Positions 16,668 through 25,227 of a stretch of DNA of 64,000 bases are shown one piece after another. The stretch comes from Bog-159 sp963785255. Lineage in GTDB: Bacteria; Acidobacteriota; Terriglobia; Bryobacterales; Bryobacteraceae. The notes below the pieces were generated by a model. The model was not told the origin of the DNA. It saw nothing but the letters and a program-made list of their open reading frames with translations, and did not search any database. Position numbers and translations under genes: made by a program. Positions within the stretch are counted from its first letter, which is position 1, and each line of letters starts with the position of its first letter. Location of the stretch: NCBI GenBank assembly GCA_963785255.1, contig CAWAUR010000002.1, positions 1 through 64,000 on the forward strand. Reading direction: 5' to 3'.

Positions 16668-19094
16668 CTGCCCTTTACCCGTAATGACTTCGGGACAAAT
16701 GTCATTCGGCATCATCGGAATCCCGCAGTTCGAATCCTTCACACATGAGTAGAAGTTGCGAAAAGCCTTTCCACATCAGTTGGTGACCGGGTTCGGGATC
16801 GTTCTTGCGGCCCAGGTAGCCGCCGACGCGGGCGACGAGGCGCACTGTATCACGCAAGGTTGAAGGCTGTGCGAGCTTTTTTTTTTCGCGTAGGCGCGGA
16901 GAACCTGCAGCTCGATATCGGAGAACAGAACTTCGGGCGGCAATTGTGGTGTCTCCCGCCCCAACAGTGTCATCAGCATGATGCGCCAGGCAATGACGAG
17001 ATTGATCGCGATAGCTCGGCGAATGCGCTCAGCGGTCTCATGCGCGATCTGCTCGACGCCGCAACCAGATTTGAGTACTCGATGAAAGTCTTCAATCCGC
17101 CACCGCAGACAGTACCAGCGTAGGCAGGCAACGGCATCTTCCGCCGAGCGAAGGTTGACCGTCGTCAGCAGGAACCACTCCACGGGTGCGATTCCTTCCG
17201 GCGGCGACGATTCCACTGCATGAATAATCCAGATGTCGATGGGATCTTTGCCGGAATAATACTTGGAGGGACGGAGTTGAATCCGTTGGTAACGCACTTC
17301 CAACTCGGCCTGACGGCTGGGCCTTTTCGCTTTCGCCTTTTTCTTGCTGAGTTTGGGCCGGGCGCTTTGGCGTGGAACGTGGATCTGTACTTTGGTCTGC
17401 AAGGGAGCCTGACGAACGGCCTCGAAAAGCTTATAAGGTTCATCCATGATCACCCGGTTGTGATTGGCACGCACTAAGAGATCCACTCCAGGGGTGCGGC
17501 GTTGTTCCTCGAACAACTCGAAGAAATCGGCTTCCCGGTCACACACGTTGATCAGTCGTGTCTGGGGCATCTGCGCAGCCACCTCCAGGGTGTCGCGCAA
17601 ACCCTCGATCCAGCGGAAGGTGTCTTTTTCCTCGATCGGGATGGTGTAGCTCAAACGCTTGTCGTCGGGCGATTTCAATTCCGGCGCTACGCACTGCGCG
17701 CGCAACACGCCCAACGGCAGTCCGTTGGGCGCCACCGCCAGGGTGGTGTGCAGATGTAGTCCTCGACTCTGCGCCGCTGTTTGATTGGTTCCGATCACCC
17801 CCAGACCGGGACACTGCGCCAGACTGGAGTAATCCAGATCGCTGCCGTCCTGAATACACAGCACCGTGCGTTGGCCTTTCATGCGCTGAATGGTACGTTG
17901 CCGATGCGGCTGCAAAATGTGCGGCATGCTCACGGCCTCATAGTCGGGATGATCGATGAACCGATAATAGGCCTTGACTGCCGGCCAATCTCCTTCCGCC
18001 ACGCCCGTGAAGGCACTGCCCGGTTTGTCTGCCTTCGATTGCGCAATATTCACGAGTCGCTCACTCAATCGCTGGTCACCCAATGGCGCACCCCCGAATT
18101 CCTGCTTCGCCCAATGGTTACCCTCCATGCCATCGGCTGGCCCCAGTTGCCCTAAGCCCGCCCCCGCTGGTAAACCCAAGCGAGTACGGAAATCTTTCTC
18201 CAACGGATAGACGTATATGTCCTTGATCGTTTCCTCGCACTTGGTGAAACGGTCCTGCCGGCCTCGCCCTTGGGTTTGTCCCACTAGCATCCAGTTCGCC
18301 GCCCGATAGCAGGCGCCGGAAAAACGGGAGGTGTCGACGAAACTCTCCACCAGCCAGGGACGGTAATTGTAGCGCTGTGCGAAATCCTCCACCAGCCGAT
18401 CCAAACTCATACTCAAAAGCCGCGAGGCCAAGTTACGGCACTCCACTGAGGGTCGGATCAGAAACCGGCTCAAGCATACGACCTGGTGCAAATGTGCGCG
18501 TCGTTGTTCCGCGTCCCAACCGATCCAACGGTCTCGCGCGCCTAATTGCAGTGCCGGCGCCGCAAAGCCGAACGCTCCCAGCCAGCCGTGCTCGGAACCA
18601 ACCAAGTAACGAATCTGCCGTCCAACCAATGGTCCAGCTTCCTGCGGATGTTCCCGGATCATCAGTTCGTTCCAGGTCCGCATCTGGCCTTCCTGCTTGA
18701 CCAGGATCAACTCTAGTCCGCTCAGCATGCCTACCTCGTCTGGCACGGCTCTTGGTTCCGGGACCGGTTCGGGCAACCGTCGCGGAGTGGGATGGGCCTT
18801 TTGAATCTCTGGCGGCGGGAGTTGGAACCAGCCCTTAGCCTCCAGTTCGCGCAGTGCTTTCAGGCAACCCGCGCGCTGGTTTTGTCCACGCGGGTCTTGA
18901 AACCCAAACTCCTCGCAAAGGAAATCCGCCAACTCGGTCCGCGAAAAAAACTCATCCATCTGCAATAGTTGGCTAACATACTCGATGGTCTCTGGCCGCG
19001 ACAGCATGCGTTTGATCTGATTCTGCAGGTCCACGCGGTCATTATGAACGAGACAAACCTATTTGTCCAGTAATAAGTTACGGGTAAAGGGCAG
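16668..19094 (-). mobile_element. IS4-type (Tn5-like) element with DruA-domain transposase
   Basis: 2427 bp bounded by perfect 17-bp terminal inverted repeats CTGCCCTTTACCCGTAA (16668-16684 and, inverted, 19078-19094). A second match follows a few bases inside (GGACAAAT at both ends). It is flanked by an 8-bp target duplication AGCTAGCC (16660-16667 and 19095-19102). The target is a CTAG-rich tandem-repeat tract inside the nucleotidyltransferase pseudogene. It carries one gene, transcribed right to left. Confidence 0.85.
16702..19034 (-). CDS. IS4/Tn5-like transposase with N-terminal DruA (DUF4338) domain, frameshifted at A10
   Basis: The main frame gives 752 residues. Residues 100-285 (VGRQIRYLVGSEHGWLGAFG, WLVESFVDTSRFSGACYRAA, IKDIYVYPL) are a DUF4338 domain, the family of Druantia protein DruA. 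Residues 315-720 are a Tn5-like DDE transposase: RLSERLVNIA and KAYYRFIDHP, candidate catalytic D396 (CIQDGSD), D499 (VCDREAD) and E648 in the YREK-like YCLRWRIEDFHRVLKSG. After AYAKKK the frame fails at ten consecutive A (minus strand, 16877-16886). In the next frame the family C-terminus continues (TLRDTVRLVARVGGYLGRKN ... GFELRDSDDAE) to a stop at 16702, 34 bp from the element end. Slippage at the A run or a one-base mutation explains this. Confidence 0.8.
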
Positions 19095-19121
19095 AGCTAG
19101 CCTAGCTAGCCTAGCTAGCCC
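19095..19121. repeat. 9-bp tandem repeat AGCTAGCCT x3
   Basis: Three copies of AGCTAGCC(T/C) in a row. A degenerate continuation (CTAGCTTGCCTAGCTGCC) sits on the other side of the IS element at 16641-16659. Together they form a CTAG-rich minisatellite in the broken nucleotidyltransferase gene, where it introduces a TAG stop after ELG. Confidence 0.7.
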
Positions 19122-19402
19122 AGCTCGGAAGCAATTGAGTGGCGCTGTTCGCCGTGCTCTGGCTGTGCTTGACCATCCACCAGGAGAATCCAATCGGCAT
19201 CGCTGACAGAGGTCATCTCTTCCCTGGCGATCGACCCGAATACGACAAGGCTCGTATCGGCCGCGATCTTTCCTTCAAACGCGCTCCGCGGACCTGCGCG
19301 CCTCGCGCCGGTTGTGATGCGAGCTTTCCGAATCGCTGTCCAGTTGGCGCCCAGTTCGCGTTCAAGTCTAGCGACCCAACCTTCCGCGGACGGGCTGATC
19401 AT
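19115..19402 (-). pseudogene. nucleotidyltransferase-domain protein, N-terminal fragment
   Basis: 95 codons carrying the nucleotidyltransferase signature VVFGSIAREEMTSVSDADWI (the GS-x(n)-D-x-D motif that binds metal and nucleotide), then LLVDGQAQPEH. The frame stops at a TAG inside the CTAG tandem tract, and 20 bp further the IS4-type element interrupts the gene. The C-terminal blocks resume at 16667. Upstream the frame is open for about 20 more codons (RIDDLDRGVLILDPVE) without another start codon. The cellular role of intact homologues is not known to me. Confidence 0.65.
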
Positions 19403-19569
19403 TTCAACAGGATCTAAAATGAGTACTCCTCGGTCAAGATCATCGATTCTGCCCTACCCAATGGTTTCGAAAAGAGCATATCGTTATGCTAACCAGAATT
19501 GCCATGCTTGCGCGGCCAATCCCGGAAAATGAGCCTTAGGACGCCACCTGGAGGACGCCGTATCGCCGC

Positions 19570-21378
19570 TTACTTTCCATCCACCGAAAAGGCCAGCAAC
19601 ACATTTCCAGGCATCTCGCCGAACATCCCGTAACCGGAGTTCACGTATAAGATGCCGCCCACCACCACCGGCCCGGGACCGTCCAGCGATCCGCCCTTGC
19701 CTTTCACTCCATTGACACCTTGATAGTCGATGGCCGTATCCACATCCCAGATAATCTTTCCCTCGGCAGTTGAGTAAGCGCGCAGGTGGCCATCGAGCGA
19801 TCCGGAGAACACCACGCCCGGAATGACGGTCACCGCCGCCGACTGCGCGGGGCTGCAATTCGGCTTACTGCAAGCGGGCGCGGGCGTCGACCATACGCGC
19901 TCTCCAGTCGCAAGCTTGAGCGCGAAGATACCGCCGGCCTCGCTCAGATTTTTCGTCGCGAAATGATCTGAAACTGCCGCATACACTTTCTCGCTATCTG
20001 ACGCGTTGCCCCATTGCACGCCGCCCAGCGGTCCGCCTTTGCCCACGCGCATCTGCCACAACACCTCGCCCTGTTGATCCGGATCGAGCGCCCACACGAT
20101 CCCCGATTTCTGGCCGGAAATCAGCGCCCGCTTGCCGTTGGGCAGATCCACCAGGTTCGGCGAACAACCGAAATCGAAATCCGGCCCGTTGGCTTCGGGA
20201 CAGTTGTCGCCCGAGGGACAAGCCAGGTTGTACGCGTCGCCCTCGGTCAACTGGCGCGACCAAAGCAGCTTTCCGGTGCCTAAATCGAAAGCCAGAAACG
20301 CGTCGCTGGTGCGCGCCACCGGATCGGAATACGCATCGCCCGTGACCACATACACCGCGTGCTTCTTCGGATCGATGGTAGGCGACGACCATACGCCCGC
20401 GCCCGACGGTCCCCAAAGCTGCGTGTCCTGCTTGTTCTTGCGCACGGGATGCGGCTCCTCGGCGATGGTGTAGCTCTTCCAGATGCGCTCGCCCGTGGCC
20501 GCATCGAGAGCCGTCACTGCGCCGCGAAACTTACAGCATTCGTACTTAGCCGCCGCGCCGGTAACTTCCTCGTAAGATGAAGTGGGCACATACAACCGCC
20601 CTTCATAAAGCGCCGGCGCGCCGGTAATCATGGCCGCCGGATGTTCTTCCACGTGCACTTTCCACAGCAGCGCGCCGGTGGTAGCATCCACCGCGTAGGC
20701 TTGCGCGTGCTGATCTCCGAAATACGCCACCCACTTGGTTCCCACGCGCCCAATGCTGATGGCGCTACGCACCGTTCGGTCGGCTTTGAAGGTCCAGTAA
20801 ATGCAGCCGGTCGCGGCATCCAGCGAATAGACCTTGCCCGAATCGCTGCCGGCGAAGATGCGTCCGCCCACCACGGTGGGCTGCGCGCTCGCTTTGCCCG
20901 CGCCCGGAAATGCGAAGGCCCATTTCAATTTCAGTTGGGGCACCTGATCGGCGCGCAAGCCCGCCATGGCCGCCGGTTGCATGCGGCGGTTCGATAAATC
21001 CACGCCCCAGCCGTTCCAATGCGGCCCGTCGAACGGCTTATCGAAAGCGGGCGCAGGTGCGGCACAGGCGTCCTGCTGGGCGGACGTGTCGGCTGGGGCG
21101 AAAGTCTTGCCGCCGGTGACAAACGTAGCCACCGATCGCGATTCCGCCATGGTGAGGGCTTTGCCTTGCTCGGCCATTTTGCCCGTGGTGAGCGCCGCCA
21201 GCACCTGTTCCGGCAGCAACAGGCTGAGCGTGAGCAGTTGCGGAGCCCGCCCTACGCCTTTGTCGTGGCATTGCGCGCAGTGCGCCTTGTAAACGGCCTC
21301 GCCATCGGTTTGCCCGAAGGCCGCCACGCCGGCGGCTAGTACAAGTATTGAAGCTCGGGATGCAGAAGCAAACTCCAC
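19570..21378 (-). CDS. periplasmic quinoprotein: cytochrome c plus PQQ beta-propeller
   Basis: 602 residues. The signal segment (ASILVLAAGVAAFG) is followed by a short cytochrome c domain with haem motif CAQCH (residues 34-38). An eight-bladed PQQ-type propeller with repeated blades (SLDAATGCIYWTFKAD, AVDATTGALLWK, ALDAATGERIW, AFDLGTGKLLWSRQL) then runs to the end. This arrangement resembles polyvinyl-alcohol-dehydrogenase-like quinohaemoproteins, which oxidise alcohols and pass electrons to the haem. The substrate is not predictable. Adjacent cysteines CC (KYECCKF) may form the redox-active disulfide seen in some quinoprotein dehydrogenases. The start overlaps the DUF1549 gene by 43 bp, so the two are probably co-translated. 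Confidence 0.85.
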   Translation of the reverse strand: MEFASASRASILVLAAGVAAFGQTDGEAVYKAHCAQCHDKGVGRAPQLLTLSLLLPEQVLAALTTGKMAEQGKALTMAESRSVATFVTGGKTFAPADTSAQQDACAAPAPAFDKPFDGPHWNGWGVDLSNRRMQPAAMAGLRADQVPQLKLKWAFAFPGAGKASAQPTVVGGRIFAGSDSGKVYSLDAATGCIYWTFKADRTVRSAISIGRVGTKWVAYFGDQHAQAYAVDATTGALLWKVHVEEHPAAMITGAPALYEGRLYVPTSSYEEVTGAAAKYECCKFRGAVTALDAATGERIWKSYTIAEEPHPVRKNKQDTQLWGPSGAGVWSSPTIDPKKHAVYVVTGDAYSDPVARTSDAFLAFDLGTGKLLWSRQLTEGDAYNLACPSGDNCPEANGPDFDFGCSPNLVDLPNGKRALISGQKSGIVWALDPDQQGEVLWQMRVGKGGPLGGVQWGNASDSEKVYAAVSDHFATKNLSEAGGIFALKLATGERVWSTPAPACSKPNCSPAQSAAVTVIPGVVFSGSLDGHLRAYSTAEGKIIWDVDTAIDYQGVNGVKGKGGSLDGPGPVVVGGILYVNSGYGMFGEMPGNVLLAFSVDGK

Positions 21379-23678
21379 AAAAGATCCTCCATGGCCGGCG
21401 GCGTGAGTTTACCGCCCGCAAAATAGTTCCTTACGATGCGCGCCTCTTCCAAGTTCGGTTTTCGAGCGAAAAGTTCCAAATAAAGCCGCTCGGCCGCTTC
21501 ATCGGCATTCTTGAATAGCGCTGGGGCGGGGACCGGCGGCGCGCCCGCGACGCGCACCAACCGGCCTGGATCGGGCGCTGCGCCGAAAATAAAGAAACGC
21601 ACGGCGCCCTCGATATCGTCCGATGTGGAATGGTCGTCGAGCACCACGCGGCCGCGGATGCGCACAAAGCCACGCGCCTCGATGGGGATCTCCAGATGCT
21701 GGCCGGGCGGCATCGGGATGGCCTCGCCGACGGGCTCCTTTTCGGCGGTCAGGCGCTGCCTTGTGAACCCGGCGGGCATTAACTGCTCCAGTTCCTCTAC
21801 GCCTTGCGGACCAAAGAATTCCACGCGCAGCCAGCCGGCCACGGTGCGCGCACGATCGTACGATCCGGCATCCTGTTCCAGCAGCCACAACCGCTTCAGA
21901 CCGGAGATATCCACGTCGAAACTTACTGCGCCTTTGGTCATCCGGCCGCTATCGAACAGATTCTCCGGCGCGTTCGGCAATTCACCCAACAATCGCAGCG
22001 CGCCCTGCCGCAGCGTGTTCTCGAGCGTCGCGCCATTGATCAATTCCAGCGCCTGAAATGTTGTGGGCCGATTGTCGCGCGTGGTGAACACCTGGTCGCG
22101 AATAGGACGGCCCAGCGCCAAGTCGAGCGGCGAGGCTTTGAAACGCCAATCGCGCGCAGGAATCGCCGCCTTGTCCTTTTCGGGGTCTTTCTCGAACAAT
22201 CCCCATTCGCCGGTCACGGCCGATACAGTATCGGCGAATTCCTCGGCGGAGAGCCGCCGCACTTGCGGCCCGCGGAACACGTACGGTTTCTCGGGCTGCT
22301 CCGTGCTCTCGACCGCCGGCAGTTGATACGTCCGCGAGGTCATGAGCAGCCGCAGCAGATATTTCAGATCGTTGCCATGCGCCGTGAAATCGGATGCCAG
22401 CCAGTCGAGTAGATCCGCGCTCCATGGCTCGCCATCCATCTCGTCCACGGGTTCCACCAACCCACGGCCGAACAGCTTTTGCCAGTATCGATTCACGATG
22501 GTGCGCGCCACGCGGCCATTGCGCGGATCGGTGAAGAAGCGCGCGGCGGCGGCGTGGCGCGCGGCCAGCGGCGCATCTTCGGGCACCATGCCCAGTTCGG
22601 GATAGAGCAGTTGCGGCCCGGTGAAGGTGCCGGTCTTGACGTCGCAGCGCACCAATTCAAGCCGGCTCCGTGGCGCGAACAACGCGGCCATGCCATACGA
22701 TTCGCGCAGTTTGTAGCGATTGATGAAACTGTCGTGACACGAAGCGCATTTCAGGTTGATGCCCAGAAAAATCTGCGCCGTATTCTGCGCCGCCTGCATG
22801 TACGGCGTCTGGCTGGCGTTGATATCTCCGCGCCAGTTCACGCCGATCAGGAAGCCGTCCGGATCGGCTCCTTCCACCGGGTTCACCAGCGCCGCGATCA
22901 TCCTGTCGTAAGGCAGATTATTTTCGAGCGCGCCCAGCAGCCAATCGGTGATGGACTTGCGTTCGCCCGCGTAGTTGCTGCCCGGATCGTTGCGCAACAA
23001 ATCGTCCCACCAACTGATCCAATTCTCCGCGTAGAGCTTGGAATCGGCCAGCAACGCGTCGATCAGGCGCGCGCGCTTATCGGTGCGGCGATCGCGGAGG
23101 AAGGCTTCCAGTTGTTCGGGCGTGGGCGGCAGCCCCCAAAGATCGTAATAGACGCGGCGGGCAAATAATGCATCGGAAACGGGGGGGGTGAAGGCGATGC
23201 CGTGGCTTTCGAAATATGCCGCGATGAAGCGGTCCACCGGATGAGGCGTGCTGCTCTGCGGAATATCCGGCTGGCGCGGCGCGATGGGCGCGACCCAACC
23301 TGGCGGAATCGGCGCGGTTTCGGGCCACACGGCGCCTGCATCGATCCACGCGCGCAACGCCGCAATCTGGGCCGCCGAGAGCGGTTCGCCGGATGCCGGC
23401 ATGATAGCGCCGCGCTTGCCGGATACCTTCAGGATGAGCAGGCTGGCGCCGCTATCGCCGGGCACGATGGCCGGACCGCTGGCTCCTCCCGCGAGCAGTC
23501 CGGCGCGGCTCTCGAGCGACAATCCCGCCGCGGGCTTCGCGCCACTATGGCAGGGAGCGCAGCGCACCGCCAGTATCGGATGCACTTCGGTAGCGAAATC
23601 CGCCGCGTGCGCCGCATAGGCGAATGCGCATACCACTGCCGCGCGTAAGATCCCGCGTAAGATCCAAGGATGATGCAT
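21336..23678 (-). CDS. DUF1549/DUF1553 multi-domain cytochrome-like protein
   Basis: 780 residues with a signal peptide (ILRAAVVCAFAYAAHA). A PSCyt1-type domain with haem motif CAPCH (residues 40-44) comes first. DUF1549 (VDRFIAAYFESHGIAF ... RRVYYDLWGLPPTPEQLEAF) follows, containing a second CASCH near residue 310, and then DUF1553 (AARFFTDPRNGRVARTIVNR to the C-terminus). The family is abundant in Planctomycetes and Acidobacteria. It is usually coupled to a secreted DUF1501 or other partner, and its biochemical function is unknown. Here the partner is the quinoprotein at 19570-21378, overlapping by 43 bp, which suggests a joint periplasmic redox role (inference). Confidence 0.85.
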   Translation of the reverse strand: MHHPWILRGILRAAVVCAFAYAAHAADFATEVHPILAVRCAPCHSGAKPAAGLSLESRAGLLAGGASGPAIVPGDSGASLLILKVSGKRGAIMPASGEPLSAAQIAALRAWIDAGAVWPETAPIPPGWVAPIAPRQPDIPQSSTPHPVDRFIAAYFESHGIAFTPPVSDALFARRVYYDLWGLPPTPEQLEAFLRDRRTDKRARLIDALLADSKLYAENWISWWDDLLRNDPGSNYAGERKSITDWLLGALENNLPYDRMIAALVNPVEGADPDGFLIGVNWRGDINASQTPYMQAAQNTAQIFLGINLKCASCHDSFINRYKLRESYGMAALFAPRSRLELVRCDVKTGTFTGPQLLYPELGMVPEDAPLAARHAAAARFFTDPRNGRVARTIVNRYWQKLFGRGLVEPVDEMDGEPWSADLLDWLASDFTAHGNDLKYLLRLLMTSRTYQLPAVESTEQPEKPYVFRGPQVRRLSAEEFADTVSAVTGEWGLFEKDPEKDKAAIPARDWRFKASPLDLALGRPIRDQVFTTRDNRPTTFQALELINGATLENTLRQGALRLLGELPNAPENLFDSGRMTKGAVSFDVDISGLKRLWLLEQDAGSYDRARTVAGWLRVEFFGPQGVEELEQLMPAGFTRQRLTAEKEPVGEAIPMPPGQHLEIPIEARGFVRIRGRVVLDDHSTSDDIEGAVRFFIFGAAPDPGRLVRVAGAPPVPAPALFKNADEAAERLYLELFARKPNLEEARIVRNYFAGGKLTPPAMEDLLWSLLLHPELQYLY

Positions 23679-23745
23679 TCGAACGAGTGCCGGTCCTCAA
23701 ATTATACAGCAGATGGCCCGGGTGCCTCGCTTAGGAAGTCATCGG

Positions 23746-23883
23746 TCATGAGTCTAGCTTGCCGGCCGAATCTCGCCGCTGGAGCCACCGGCGAAGAGAC
23801 TCCTGGGTCTCACCGGATGCCCGGCCTAACAAGAGACTCGCCACACTGATATCTTCATCCAGTTCAATTCCCGAAGTACTCAT
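23746..23883 (-). CDS. small acidic ORF, unknown
   Basis: 45 codons (MSTSGIELDEDISVASLLLG ... RRWLQRRDSAGKLDS). Its ATG overlaps the stop of the preceding small ORF as ATGA, a coupling arrangement typical of real gene pairs. There is no recognised family. It could equally be a chance frame. The surrounding gap 23679-24104 otherwise holds only the repeat at 24009-24076. Confidence 0.3.
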   Translation of the reverse strand: MSTSGIELDEDISVASLLLGRASGETQESLRRWLQRRDSAGKLDS

Positions 23884-24002
23884 TCCACGACCTTAACAAA
23901 AAAGCCGCGTTTTCCGCGACCAGTCTTTCGATCCCGGACATCGTACAGATAGTCTTTTATAGAGTACTGGCAGTTCGATTGCAGCGTGTGGCGGCCAATC
24001 AT
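23880..24002 (-). CDS. small basic ORF, unknown (possible remnant)
   Basis: 40 codons from ATG 24002, ending YDVRDRKTGRGKRGFFVKVV-E. It is very basic and its stop overlaps the next small ORF by 4 bp. The upstream end abuts a palindromic repeat, so this may be the tail of a longer, displaced gene, for example a small toxin of an overlapping pair. No family is recognised. Confidence 0.25.
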   Translation of the reverse strand: MIGRHTLQSNCQYSIKDYLYDVRDRKTGRGKRGFFVKVVE

Positions 24003-24008
24003 GGCCGC

Positions 24009-24076
24009 AGCCGCCTTTAGGCGGCTCCAATAAAAAGCCGGCTGAAAGCCGGCTGCGGGCAGGATTGCCCGCCCCA
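24009..24076. repeat. palindromic repeat cluster R1
   Basis: Three adjacent hairpins: AGCCGCC-TTTA-GGCGGCT (24009-24026), AGCCGGCT-GAA-AGCCGGCT (24036-24054) and GCGGGCA-GGAT-TGCCCGC (24055-24072), then CCCAC. The second and third modules recur at 42054-42091. It lies between a radical SAM gene end and a small ORF. Confidence 0.85.
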
Positions 24077-24104
24077 CAAGCGCAGGACTGCCTCCGATTA
24101 TGCG

Positions 24105-25100
24105 CTACACTCCGTCGGCAAGCACGGCGGGAGCCGGCTCCGGCACACCCCGGCCGCCAAACCGGATGGATGCATTTAAGATGGCGGAGAGCGGCAGCAC
24201 GCCGCCCAGCTTCACCCCCCCCACCGCATGCATTCCAATGGAAGCCAGACACCCGCACTCCGCGCAAACAGGCTTGCCGCCCAACTGGCACGGGCCTACT
24301 ACGGTCTTCAGGTCGGCCGAAAGACAGGTGGTCACGCGCGCGAAGGCGCACTCCTGGGGCGAGCGCGGCGGATTGCGAAACCCCTCGAGCACCAGCCGCG
24401 ATTGATGCGCTTTCGGAAATTCCGCGCTCACCGCGGATAGCTGGTCGAAGAGGATCTCGCGGTCCCGCGGTCTTAAACGTTCCGGCGAATCCTCGCCTTC
24501 TTGCGGAGTATAAGCGCTGAACCAGATTTGCCGCACTTCAGGCCGGGCAGACCAGAAACTGCAGAAATCCGCCAGGTACCCGGGCCGTTGCAGCATCTGC
24601 CGGGTGACCGTGCAGTGCACCGTTATGGATTGCCGGGCGATGTGCTTCAGGATGCGATCGTAGGTCGCCGGGGCGCGCCGCCGGTCGTGCTCGGGCGCCA
24701 GGCCATCGATCGAGACCACCACGTGGAGCGAGCGGATTGCGCTCCACTCCTCCGGAATGGGACGCACCGCGCTGGTAACCAACTGCACCTCGACCCCCAT
24801 GCGGTCGAGAAGCGGCAGGATCTCGCAGAGTTCGCGGTAGCGAACCAGCGGCTCGCCGCCGATGATCGAAAGATGCACCGGGCGGATGCGCCGTACGACC
24901 GCCATCATGGCGGTTACCAAGTCCGGTCCCCGGTAGTCGGCGAGCTGCCGGAGAGTGGTCGTTGAGCCGAGATGGTCCGCCGTGTACGCGTAACAGCCGG
25001 GGCAGCGCAACGGGCACTCCTTCGTGATTTCGATCGAGAGAAAAGGAGTCTGTCCGCGGAGTACCCGTCCCCACACGCTCAGAATGTCCGATTTCTTCAT
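24105..25100 (-). CDS. radical SAM protein with C-terminal cysteine cluster
   Basis: 331 residues from the ATG at 25100 (MKKSDILSVWGRVL), which has AGGGGAC just upstream. A longer in-frame start at 25184 is less likely. The 4Fe-4S/SAM motif is C29-x3-C33-x2-C36 (CPLRCPGCY), followed by LSIIGGEPLVRY and VVVSIDGLAPEHD, as in PqqE/MoaA-like radical SAM enzymes. A cysteine cluster near the C-terminus (CAFARVTTC, CQLGGKPVCAECGC) could bind a second cluster, SPASM-like but shorter. No peptide substrate gene is adjacent. The substrate is unknown. A link to the distant PqqA-like peptide is only speculative. Confidence 0.75.
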   Translation of the reverse strand: MKKSDILSVWGRVLRGQTPFLSIEITKECPLRCPGCYAYTADHLGSTTTLRQLADYRGPDLVTAMMAVVRRIRPVHLSIIGGEPLVRYRELCEILPLLDRMGVEVQLVTSAVRPIPEEWSAIRSLHVVVSIDGLAPEHDRRRAPATYDRILKHIARQSITVHCTVTRQMLQRPGYLADFCSFWSARPEVRQIWFSAYTPQEGEDSPERLRPRDREILFDQLSAVSAEFPKAHQSRLVLEGFRNPPRSPQECAFARVTTCLSADLKTVVGPCQLGGKPVCAECGCLASIGMHAVGGVKLGGVLPLSAILNASIRFGGRGVPEPAPAVLADGV

Positions 25101-25227
25101 GCGTCCCCTGCGCCGGCTAGGCCACATGCATCCGCCCGCGTGGCCTTGGGGGACTCGACGGAAGGCGCCGGACATACGTTTCAAGCGCGGGAGCGATTAT
25201 GTATTAGAACGCACAGCCGATGCGTCG

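Noticed and set aside
16668..19094. Druantia defence system
   Set aside because: Only the DruA-type domain is present, fused to a transposase within inverted repeats. The other Druantia genes are absent.
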